Assembly (NCBI GenBank): GCA_013816485.1
Contig: JACDEI010000008.1
Coordinates: forward strand, 22,798 to 86,797
Source: Planctomycetota bacterium
Lineage (GTDB): Bacteria; Planctomycetota; UBA11346
DNA length: 64,000 bases
Direction of reading: 5' to 3'
The translations under genes and the position numbers were made by a program. Of this stretch, positions 9,501 through 16,759 are shown piece by piece. How positions within the stretch are numbered: position 1 is the first letter of the stretch; every line of letters starts with the position of its first letter. The notes under the pieces are model-generated. The model was given only the letters and a program-made list of their open reading frames with translations. It was not told the origin of the DNA and made no database searches.

Positions 9501-10285
9501 TGGACGGTGAAAATCTCCCCGAAGAACCGCTCCATCGTGGCGATGCTGAGCTTCTCCGCGTTCATGTTATAAGCCGAACCACTCGCGACGTTGTCGCCTG
9601 CACCTGGGTTGCTGAAGCTGTGGACTGCGCCGCCGTAGGTTTCCATGCGCCAGACGGCCTTGGCCTTGGTCATCTCGTCCATGAAAGCGGCCACGTCGGC
9701 GGGCGGGACGAAGGGGTCGGCACCGCCGTGCAGGACCAGGACCTTGGCCTTGATGCCCCCCTCAGCGGCCGGGACGGCAGTGGCCGCCTTCAGGCCACCG
9801 TGGAAGGACACCATCCCCGCCAGTGGGTCGCCAGAACGGGCGAGGTTGAGCGACACCGTGCCGCCGAAGCAGAAGCCGATCGCGGCTACGCGCGCCAGGT
9901 CGACGGTCGACTGGCTGGTCAGCACCGCCAGGCCGGCGCGCGAACGGCGCACCATCAGCGGCAGGTCCTTGTAGAAACCGCCTGCCAGGGCCGAGGCGTC
10001 TTCGCGTGCGCTGACCACCTTACCATCGCCGTACATGTCGAGGGCGAAGGCGACGTAGCCACGCTGCGCCAGTTCCTTGGCGCGTTGCTGAGCGTAGGGG
10101 CCGCAGCCGTACCAGTCGTGCACCACCAGTACGCCTGGGGCGGTGCCGGCCAAGGCGGCAGGCGTGGCGAGGAAACCCTTCAGGGTCACGTCGCCATCTT
10201 TATAGGTGATGGTCTCGGTCTTCACCTCGTGGGCGGCATGCAGGGTGGCCGTCAGGGCGATGAGGCAAAGCAGTGTGCGGATCAT
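9497..10285 (-). CDS. Secreted dienelactone hydrolase family protein
   Basis: The product is 262 aa from the ATG at 10285, preceded by AGGAGT and starting a signal peptide (MIRTLLCLIALTATLHAA). The longer ORF start at 10609 lies inside the neighbouring HxlR gene. The alpha/beta-hydrolase signatures of the DLH family are present: GVLVVHDWYG, GFCFGG (Cys nucleophile), LHGGADPFVPP (Asp) and a His near the C-terminus (GAVHSF). A secreted DLH could hydrolyse esters or lactones. It is first in a two-gene minus-strand operon with the CBM-like gene. Confidence 0.85.
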   Translation of the reverse strand: MIRTLLCLIALTATLHAAHEVKTETITYKDGDVTLKGFLATPAALAGTAPGVLVVHDWYGCGPYAQQRAKELAQRGYVAFALDMYGDGKVVSAREDASALAGGFYKDLPLMVRRSRAGLAVLTSQSTVDLARVAAIGFCFGGTVSLNLARSGDPLAGMVSFHGGLKAATAVPAAEGGIKAKVLVLHGGADPFVPPADVAAFMDEMTKAKAVWRMETYGGAVHSFSNPGAGDNVASGSAYNMNAEKLSIATMERFFGEIFTVQ

Positions 10286-10320
10286 GGGGACTCCTGGGAG
10301 AAATGATAAATGATGCATGA

Positions 10321-10698
10321 TCAGGCGACTACGGGGCGGGCTGCGCCGCTGGTGAGGTCGGCCTGGTGGCGTTCGATCCAGGTCTCGATCGCCTCGACGA
10401 TCGGCAGCAGCGTGCGACCGAGTGGCGTCAGCGCGTACTCGACCCGTGGGGGCACTTCGGCGAACACCGTGCGGGTGATCAGGCCGGCACCGTCGAGATG
10501 TTTCAGCGCATCGGTGAGGGCCTTTTGCGACACGTCGCCGATGGCGCGTTCGATCTCGCCAAAGCGCAGACGACCGCTGCGCAGGTGCCACACCACGATC
10601 AGCGTCCACTTGCCGCCGATGAGCTGCTGGGCGGTGTGGATGGCGCAGAACTCCCGAGTCGGCTCGCCGGTCTTCTTCGCTGGTGCTTTGTGCGGCAT
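10321..10698 (-). CDS. HxlR-family winged-helix regulator
   Basis: The product is 125 aa starting at MPHKAPAKK; the longer ORF start at 11268 runs antisense through the pirin gene. The HxlR/DUF24 signature is clear: a Cys near the N-terminus (REFCAIHTAQQLIGGKWTL), LRFGEIERAIGDVSQKALT, and RVEYALTPLGRTLLP. Members often sense quinones, aldehydes or redox stress through that Cys. It is divergent from the pirin gene, and a TCACTTACC-N4-GGTAAGTGA palindrome lies 8 bp from its start. This suggests it represses itself and pirin. Confidence 0.9.
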   Translation of the reverse strand: MPHKAPAKKTGEPTREFCAIHTAQQLIGGKWTLIVVWHLRSGRLRFGEIERAIGDVSQKALTDALKHLDGAGLITRTVFAEVPPRVEYALTPLGRTLLPIVEAIETWIERHQADLTSGAARPVVA

Positions 10699-10705
10699 TC
10701 GACGC

Positions 10706-10727
10706 TCACTTACCGCCAGGTAAGTGA
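10706..10727. promoter_or_regulatory. Putative HxlR operator
   Basis: TCACTTACC-GCCA-GGTAAGTGA is a 9-bp perfect inverted repeat just upstream of the HxlR start codon, in the divergent HxlR-pirin region. CTTAC...GTAAG palindromes are typical HxlR-family binding sites. A weak promoter for pirin (TTGCCA near 10747 and TACAAT near 10772, spacing 19) lies beyond it. Confidence 0.6.
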
Positions 10728-10866
10728 CCCAACGGCAGGTGCCTACTTGCCAGGATGGGGCCCGATCGCAATACAATACAGGCGTACGATCCGCTGATCC
10801 GCCGGCCACCAGGGCCTGCCGATTCACGTGGTCGACACTACGGGCCCCGCGCCCAGGAGGTTTCCC

Positions 10867-11565
10867 ATGATCACCGTCCGCAAAGCCAACGACCGCGGCC
10901 ATTCCGCCATCGGCTGGCTCGACTCGTGGCACACGTTTTCTTTCAGCGACTACTACGATCCCGACCACATGGGCTTCCGCGCCCTGCGCGTCATCAACGA
11001 TGACCGCGTCGCCGGCGGCATGGGCTTCGGCACCCATCCGCACCGCGACATGGAGATCGTCACCTACGTGCTCGACGGCGCGCTGGAGCACAAGGACTCG
11101 CTCGGCAACGGCGACGTCATGCGTCCAGGCGATGTGCAGTACATGTCCGCCGGCACCGGCATCTTCCACAGCGAGTTCAACCCGGATGCGGCCAAGCCCG
11201 TCCACCTGCTGCAGATCTGGATCCAGCCGGACAAAGTCGGTGGCAAGCCGACCTACGGGCAGAAGCACTTCCCGCTCGCCAGCCGCAAGGACCGCCTGAC
11301 CAAGGTGGTCGACAACGTGGGTGCCGATGGCGCGCTCAAGATCGGCGCTGACGCGGCGGTCTACGCCAGCGTGTTGTCAGCCGGCAAGCAGGTCGAACAT
11401 ACCCTGGCTCCTGGACGACATGCCTGGCTGCACGTGGCCAAGGGGTCGGTCACCGCGAACGGCCAGAAACTGTCCGATGGCGATGCCATCGCTGTGAGCG
11501 ACGAAGCACAGGTCTCCGTGACCGCCGACCAGGACAGCGAACTGCTGCTGTTCGACCTCAAGTAA
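10867..11565 (+). CDS. Pirin family protein (YhhW-like)
   Basis: The product is 232 aa from the ATG at 10867, which has a perfect AGGAGG six bases upstream; this overrules the ORF-track start at 10828. Pirin signatures are present: a bicupin with metal ligands in THPHRDMEIVTYVLDGALEHKDS and GTGIFHSEFN. Bacterial YhhW-type pirins act as quercetinase-like dioxygenases or redox-responsive proteins in the cytosol. Divergent placement from an HxlR regulator fits a quinone or aldehyde stress response. A terminator follows. Confidence 0.93.
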   Translation: MITVRKANDRGHSAIGWLDSWHTFSFSDYYDPDHMGFRALRVINDDRVAGGMGFGTHPHRDMEIVTYVLDGALEHKDSLGNGDVMRPGDVQYMSAGTGIFHSEFNPDAAKPVHLLQIWIQPDKVGGKPTYGQKHFPLASRKDRLTKVVDNVGADGALKIGADAAVYASVLSAGKQVEHTLAPGRHAWLHVAKGSVTANGQKLSDGDAIAVSDEAQVSVTADQDSELLLFDLK

Positions 11566-11631
11566 GCCTTGACCGAGCTGATGCAGACGATGCGGAACCT
11601 GTGCGGTTCCAGCAAATCGTCGCACCCGGCG

Positions 11632-11671
11632 CGACGCACCGGCGGCTTAATGGCTGCCGGTGCGTCGTTTT
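11632..11671 (+). terminator. Rho-independent terminator of the pirin gene
   Basis: A 12-bp perfect stem (CGACGCACCGGC / GCCGGTGCGTCG) with a 12-nt loop is followed by TTTT. It lies 66 nt after the pirin stop. The rest of the 11566-11893 gap shows no gene. It contains a TTGACA (11802) without a convincing -10 box, which may belong to the next operon promoter. Confidence 0.75.
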
Positions 11672-11893
11672 CGTGGGAGCACGACCATCCGTGACGTCAG
11701 GACTACCGCTCCTGGGACAAAGTCACGATCCACCTCGGATGCCGTTCGTTGGTGCAGGTCGGGCCGACCTCCCTGTCGCCGTCCGGCGAACCCGGACATG
11801 TTTGACACAGGTTGTGCAAGTTGCTGTCAGCACGGCAACAGGATCGAGGTACAACTGTCAATCACTGATGGCGGTAAACGCCTGGGGAGGCAC

Positions 11894-14239
11894 GTGCGGC
11901 GACTCGGAATCTGGCTGATCAGCGGTCTGCTGCCGCTCTCGTTGAGCGCACTCTCGTTAACAACGGCGGTGGGCGCGGAATCTTCGTTCACCAAAGACGT
12001 CAAGCCGCTGCTGGAGACCTACTGCGTCACCTGTCACAACCCGGAAAAGAAGAAGGCCGATCTCGACCTGACGATCTACAAGGACGACAGTTCGGCCAGC
12101 CGCGCGACCAAACTCTGGCGCAACGTCATCGACCAGGTGGGCGACCACCTGATGCCGCCGGACACCGCCAAGAAGCGGCCGTCGATGGAGGAGCGCGAAG
12201 CACTCGTTAAGGCGCTGAAGAATCTCAAAAAATATGACGGCCCGCCGGATCCCGGTCGCGTGACCATCCGCCGCCTGAACCGCACTGAGTACGACTACAC
12301 CATCCGTGATCTGATCGGGATCGATATGCGCACCGCGCGCAGTTCGTTCCCCTCCGACGACGTGGGTGAAGGCTTCGACAACATCGGCGATGTGTTGTCG
12401 CTGCCACCGCTGCTGCTGGAGAAGTACCTCGACGCGGCGACCACCATCCTCGACAAGGCCATCGTCGCGCAGCCGCTGTACGTTTCCTACAACGGCGCGC
12501 AGTTGCCGGCCATCCATGAAGGTAAAACGGTGCCGGCGGAATCCGGATCCGGACCGCGTGATTTCACCAGTCACGGCGAAGCGATCCTCACCGTCGCCGT
12601 TCCTGCTGATGGGAAATATAATCTGAAGATCCGCGTCGGTCAGGTCCCCGCCGGTCCGGATCCCGCCGTGCTGGTGGTCAAGGTCGACAACCAGGTGGTG
12701 AAGGAACTCAAGGCCACCGCCAAGAAGGGCAATCCGCCGTCGCAGACCGTGCCGCTGACCCTGGAGAAGGGTTCACGTCGCATCACCCTGCACTTCGCCA
12801 ATCCCTTCACCGAACCCGCGCCCGACAAGGATGCGAAACCCAAACCAGGCGAGAAAAAAGGCGACGGAAAACCAGCTGTGCGCACGCTCAGCATTGCCAG
12901 CCTGGAACTGACCGGCGGCCCCGGCGGCGGAAAAAACGTGGAGCGCAACAAGCGCATCTTCGTCGCCGAACCGACCGCAGATATCAAACCGCGCGATGCC
13001 GCGGTGAAGATCGTCGACCAATTTGCCTCGCTCGCCTTCCGTCGTCCGGCAACCAAGGAACAGGTAGAGCGCCTGCTAACCATCTTCGATCGTGCGACCA
13101 AAGAAGGCGAGACCTTCGATGAAGCGATCAAGTACACGCTCAAGGCCGTACTGGTCTCGCCCGCGTTCCTCTACCGTATTGAAACCGACCGCAAGGCGAC
13201 CCTGGCCAACAACGCCTACCCGCTTGACGATTACGAACTGGCCTCGCGCCTGTCGTACTTCCTGTGGTCGAGCATGCCCGACGCCGAGCTCTTCGACTTG
13301 GCGAAACAAGGCAAGCTGCGCGACCCAGCGATGGTCGAAAAGCAGGCCCGCCGCATGCTCAAGGACGGCAAGGCGCACGCCCTGGCCGAAACCTTCGGAG
13401 AACAATGGCTGACCCTGCGCAGCCTGGAAGAGATCACACCCGATTTGAAAAAATTCCCTGACTACAATCGGCAGCTCAAGACCGCGATGTACGATGAGGC
13501 TATGATGTTCTTCGAATACATCATGCAGGACGACCGCAGCATCCTGGAGTTCCTCGACGCCGATTACACCTTCGTCAACGAGCGCCTGGCCAAACACTAT
13601 GGCCTGCCGAACGTCAGCGGACTGAACATGCGCCGCGTCGAGCTCAAGGACCGCAACCGTGGCGGCGTGCTAACCATGGCGGCCGTGCTGACCGTGACCT
13701 CGCAGCCCGGTCGCACCAGCCCAGTGAAACGCGGCAAGTGGATCCTGGAACAGATCGTTGGCGAACCGCCGCCCCCACCCCCAGCCGCGGTCCCGCCATT
13801 GGAGGAACAGGACAAGGGCATCACCGCCAGCCTCAGCCTGCGCGAGAAGATGGTGAAGCACCGCCAGGACCCGGTGTGCGCGTCGTGCCACATCAAGATG
13901 GATGCTATCGGTTTCGGCTTCGAGAATTACGACGCCATCGGCCGCTGGCGTACCAGTGACGAAGGGGTCAAACTCGACACCGCCGGCGACCTGCCAGGCG
14001 GGGTCAAATTCTCCAATGCCGTCGAGCTCAAGACCATCTTCATGAGCCGCAAGGACGCCTTCACTCGCTGTGTCACCGAGAAGATGCTGATCTTCGCCTT
14101 GGGACGTGGGTTAATGGACTATGATGACCAAGTAGTTGAGAGCATCTCCGCCGCGGTCGCCAAGAACGAGTACCGTATGTCGACCCTGATCACGCGGATA
14201 GTCACCAGTTATCCCTTCATGAACCGCCGCAATCCCTGA
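11894..14239 (+). CDS. DUF1592-type planctomycete cytochrome c protein (copy 1)
   Basis: The product is 781 aa from a GTG preceded by GGGGAGG and followed by a signal peptide (RRLGIWLISGLLPLSLSAL). The ORF-track start at 11660 lies inside the pirin terminator. The order is typical of the family: PSCyt1-like haem domain (CVTCH at 44-48), DUF1587 (RRLNRTEYDYTIRDLIGID), a CBM-like segment, DUF1595 (LAFRRPATKEQVERL), DUF1592 (LASRLSYFLWSSMPDAEL), DUF1588 with CASCHIKMDAIGFGFENYDA, and DUF1585. These large secreted proteins of unproven function occur next to DUF1552 proteins, as here. They are suspected to take part in redox chemistry on polysaccharides. Confidence 0.9.
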   Translation: MRRLGIWLISGLLPLSLSALSLTTAVGAESSFTKDVKPLLETYCVTCHNPEKKKADLDLTIYKDDSSASRATKLWRNVIDQVGDHLMPPDTAKKRPSMEEREALVKALKNLKKYDGPPDPGRVTIRRLNRTEYDYTIRDLIGIDMRTARSSFPSDDVGEGFDNIGDVLSLPPLLLEKYLDAATTILDKAIVAQPLYVSYNGAQLPAIHEGKTVPAESGSGPRDFTSHGEAILTVAVPADGKYNLKIRVGQVPAGPDPAVLVVKVDNQVVKELKATAKKGNPPSQTVPLTLEKGSRRITLHFANPFTEPAPDKDAKPKPGEKKGDGKPAVRTLSIASLELTGGPGGGKNVERNKRIFVAEPTADIKPRDAAVKIVDQFASLAFRRPATKEQVERLLTIFDRATKEGETFDEAIKYTLKAVLVSPAFLYRIETDRKATLANNAYPLDDYELASRLSYFLWSSMPDAELFDLAKQGKLRDPAMVEKQARRMLKDGKAHALAETFGEQWLTLRSLEEITPDLKKFPDYNRQLKTAMYDEAMMFFEYIMQDDRSILEFLDADYTFVNERLAKHYGLPNVSGLNMRRVELKDRNRGGVLTMAAVLTVTSQPGRTSPVKRGKWILEQIVGEPPPPPPAAVPPLEEQDKGITASLSLREKMVKHRQDPVCASCHIKMDAIGFGFENYDAIGRWRTSDEGVKLDTAGDLPGGVKFSNAVELKTIFMSRKDAFTRCVTEKMLIFALGRGLMDYDDQVVESISAAVAKNEYRMSTLITRIVTSYPFMNRRNP

Positions 14240-14274
14240 CAGTCAGTACCGAAGAAAGCGACAAGGAACATCCC

Positions 14275-15696
14275 ATGCAGAAGTCCTGGTTGATCTCCCG
14301 CCGCACCGCCCTGCGCGGTCTGGGCGTCGCGATGGCGCTCCCCCTGCTGGAAACCATGGGTTGGGCCGAGACGCCCAAGGGCAAAGGCGTGTTCAAGCCG
14401 CCCGTGCGCTCGATGTTCATCATGATCCCCAACGGCGTGGTCTACGACAATTGGAAGTTCAAGAAGGACGCGCCGGGCGTCATCCCACGCACGCTCCAAC
14501 CGCTGGTGCCGGTGATCAGCGACGTACTGGTGATCAACAACCTGCGCCACGATAAGGCCGGCGGCAACGGCGACGGAGCTGGCGACCACGCGCGCGAAAC
14601 GGCAACCTTCCTCACCGGTGCACAAGCGCGCAAGACCGCCGGCGCCGATATCCAGGTCGGCCAATCGATCGACCAGCTGTTGGCCGATAAGATCGGTATC
14701 TACACCTCGCTGCCGTCGCTCGAACTCGGGATCGAACAGGGCGGCCAGGCCGGCAACTGCGACTCCGGTTATTCCTGCGCGTATTCCTCGAACATCTCGT
14801 GGCGCACGGCCAACACCCCGATGGCCAAAGAGATCAATCCCAAGGCCGCCTTCGACCGCATGTTCTCGGCCAAGAAGAACGTGAAGCCCAAGAAGGGCGG
14901 CCCGGACGTCGACACCAGCAAGTTCGCCGCCAGCGGTGGCAGTGGCGATGAGAAGACCCTCGACCAGAGCGTGCTCGACCTTGTGCTCGAAGATGCCAAA
15001 CGTCTGCGCGGAAACATCGGTGGTGTCGACCAGCGCAAACTCGATGAGTACCTCGACTCGGTGCGCGCGCTGGAAAAACGCATCGAACACGCGCAGCAGG
15101 AAGCCGAAGTCGCCGCCGAGGCCGCCGCCGCCAAGAAGCCCGGCACCTACAGCGCCACCATCGAAGTGAAGGTCCCAGGCGACAAGCCGCAGAACTTCGC
15201 CGAGCACGTGAAGCTGATGTTCGACCTGTCGATCCTGGCCTTCCAGACCGACACCACCCGCGTCATCAGCTTTATGATGGGCAACGGCGGCTCGAACCGC
15301 AACTATCCCGACATCGGTGTCTCGCGCGCCCACCACGAGATGTCGCACCACCAGAAGGATGCCGGCAAACTCGAAGACCTGACCAAGATCAACACCCACC
15401 ACGTCGAACTGCTGTCGTACATGCTGCAACGCATGAAGTCGCTCAACGACGGCAAGGGCACGTTGCTCGACAACAGCATGGTGCTCTACGGCTCAGCCAT
15501 CGGTGACGGTGATCGCCACAACCACGACGACCTGCCGATGCTCCTCGCCGGTCGCGGCGGCGGCACGATCAATTCGGGCCGCGTGATCGACACCCAGAGC
15601 AATGTGTGTGACCTGTTCCTGGCCATGGCCGCCCGCGCTGGTTGCCCGCTCGAAAGCCACGGCGACAGCAAGAAGATGATGGAAGGCCTGTCCTAA
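14275..15696 (+). CDS. DUF1552 protein with Tat-like signal (copy 1)
   Basis: The product is 473 aa preceded by AAGGA. It starts with a twin-arginine-like signal (SRRTALRGLGVAMALPLLE). The body has DUF1552 signatures: FIMIPNGVVYDNWKF, RETATFLTGAQARKT, VGQSIDQLLAD, and the C-terminal VLYGSAIGDGDRHNHDDLPM. DUF1552 is related to DUF1501 and to alkaline-phosphatase/sulfatase-like folds. It is co-transcribed with the DUF1592 protein 36 nt upstream. Export of a folded protein by Tat is plausible. A strong terminator follows. Confidence 0.9.
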   Translation: MQKSWLISRRTALRGLGVAMALPLLETMGWAETPKGKGVFKPPVRSMFIMIPNGVVYDNWKFKKDAPGVIPRTLQPLVPVISDVLVINNLRHDKAGGNGDGAGDHARETATFLTGAQARKTAGADIQVGQSIDQLLADKIGIYTSLPSLELGIEQGGQAGNCDSGYSCAYSSNISWRTANTPMAKEINPKAAFDRMFSAKKNVKPKKGGPDVDTSKFAASGGSGDEKTLDQSVLDLVLEDAKRLRGNIGGVDQRKLDEYLDSVRALEKRIEHAQQEAEVAAEAAAAKKPGTYSATIEVKVPGDKPQNFAEHVKLMFDLSILAFQTDTTRVISFMMGNGGSNRNYPDIGVSRAHHEMSHHQKDAGKLEDLTKINTHHVELLSYMLQRMKSLNDGKGTLLDNSMVLYGSAIGDGDRHNHDDLPMLLAGRGGGTINSGRVIDTQSNVCDLFLAMAARAGCPLESHGDSKKMMEGLS

Positions 15697-15724
15697 GCTT
15701 TCGTCACTCTCGAACGCACATAAA

Positions 15725-15754
15725 AACCCAGCGGCCCGCGCCGCTGGGTTTTTT
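15725..15754. terminator. Strong rho-independent terminator after the DUF1552 gene
   Basis: An 11-bp stem (AACCCAGCGGC / GCCGCTGGGTT) with a CCGC loop is followed by six T residues. AAAAA on the other side makes it potentially bidirectional, serving also the convergent response-regulator gene. Confidence 0.88.
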
Positions 15755-15755
15755 G

Positions 15756-15814
15756 TTGGCCTCAACTCAGTTGGCCTCAACTCAGTTGGCATCACCGCTG
15801 TTGGCCTGACTTCA
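15756..15814. repeat. 15-bp tandem repeat, four degenerate units
   Basis: TTGGCCTCAACTCAG occurs twice exactly, followed by two degenerate units (TTGGCATCACCGCTG and TTGGCCTGACTTCA). It begins immediately after the terminator T-run and fills the gap to the response-regulator stop. Confidence 0.75.
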
Positions 15815-15853
15815 ATGCTGCTCGATCAACAGCTATCAGATCGTCCTGCGGTG

Positions 15854-16564
15854 CTACACCAAACCTTCGCGCAGCGCCTTGGCCACCGCGCCGCCGAGGG
15901 TGTTCACGTGCAGTTTCGCGTAGATGCGGCGCACGTAGTTGTCGACCGTATGCAGGCTCAGATCGAGCTTGGTGGAAATCTCCTTTTTGGTCAGGCCATC
16001 GGCGAGCAAGCGCAGGACGTCGCGTTCACGCTCCGACAGTTCGACCGCGCCAGTCGACGGTCGCAGTCGGCTGAAGCGATCCAGGACGCTGCGGGCGATC
16101 TCCGGCGACATCGGGGCGCCACCGTGCAGCACTTCCTGCACGGCGCCGACGATGCGCTCCAGCGTCTCGGACTTGAGCAGATAGCCTGAGGCTCCGGCGC
16201 AGATGGCGTTAAACACGCGGGCGAGATCATCGAAGACACTGAACATGATGATGTGGCAGGCCGGCGCGAGCACCTTGAAGCGGGCGATGCCGTCGATGCC
16301 GGACATGCCTGGAAGCCCGATGTCGAGGATGATGACCTGTGGGCTACTGCCGCTAAGGCCGCTAAGGCCGCTAAGGCCGCTAAGGCCGCTAAGGCCGCTA
16401 AGGCCGCTACTGCCAGGACCTGGGAACGCGGCCAACGCCGCCTCGCAGCTGGCAAACAACCGGACCGTGGTGGCACCTGCCAGCGTCATGGCCTCGCCCA
16501 GAGTCTGACGCAACCGGTCGTGGTCCTCGACGATCCAGATGGTGGATAAGGTGGTTTCAGTCAT
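15854..16564 (-). CDS. NarL/LuxR-type response regulator with GLS repeat insert
   Basis: The product is 236 aa from the ATG at 16564 (MTETTLSTIWIVEDHDRLR). The receiver domain (about 6-150) has the acidic pair ED, the phospho-acceptor in ILDIGLPGMSG (Asp about 81) and a late Lys (YLLKSE). A C-terminal LuxR helix-turn-helix follows (SERERDVLRLLADGLTKKEI). Six GLS repeats at about 52-72, encoded by a 9-bp tandem repeat, sit between alpha-2 and beta-3 and push the phospho-acceptor from the usual position near 55 to 81. It is downstream of its likely partner kinase on the same strand, with an inverted-repeat element between the two genes. Confidence 0.92.
   Translation of the reverse strand: MTETTLSTIWIVEDHDRLRQTLGEAMTLAGATTVRLFASCEAALAAFPGPGSSGLSGLSGLSGLSGLSGLSGSSPQVIILDIGLPGMSGIDGIARFKVLAPACHIIMFSVFDDLARVFNAICAGASGYLLKSETLERIVGAVQEVLHGGAPMSPEIARSVLDRFSRLRPSTGAVELSERERDVLRLLADGLTKKEISTKLDLSLHTVDNYVRRIYAKLHVNTLGGAVAKALREGLV
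16347..16409. repeat. 9-bp tandem repeat inside the response-regulator gene
   Basis: The GCTAAGGCC unit (read on +) repeats six times without a mismatch, with partial units at the edges. It encodes consecutive GLS tripeptides in the receiver domain. Copy-number change would keep the reading frame. Confidence 0.92.
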
Positions 16565-16604
16565 GGGTAATTCGTGGCGGTTGGAGGTTGCAGCGTGCGG
16601 CCTC

Positions 16605-16759
16605 AGAAGTGGTCTGGAAAGACCGAAATTTACATGGAGGACCGGAGAACCGGAGAGAAGCAAGTAACGAAGTGTCGGTGAACACCCGAGGTTCCGCCGC
16701 TCCGTATTCCTCCGGTCCTCCGGTCCTCCATGTCGGTCCAGCCTTTCCCGACAGCTTCT
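16605..16759. repeat. Family A inverted-repeat element, copy 1
   Basis: Imperfect inverted arms of about 55 bp flank a spacer of roughly 45 bp. The left arm contains ACATGGAGGACCGGAGAACC. The right arm is its complement, CTCCGGTCCTCCATGTCGG. The outer ends are AGAAG and CTTCT. It lies between the histidine kinase and response regulator genes, with its end touching the kinase stop codon. Confidence 0.9.

Noticed and set aside
11802-11830. Promoter with TTGACA upstream of the first DUF1592 operon
   Set aside because: The -35 is exact, but at 17-bp spacing the -10 position reads TGTCAG, which is too weak to claim.
16347-16409. CRISPR-like array from repeated units
   Set aside because: The units are contiguous 9-bp repeats in a coding frame with no spacers. 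None of the other tandem repeats in the window has spacers either.
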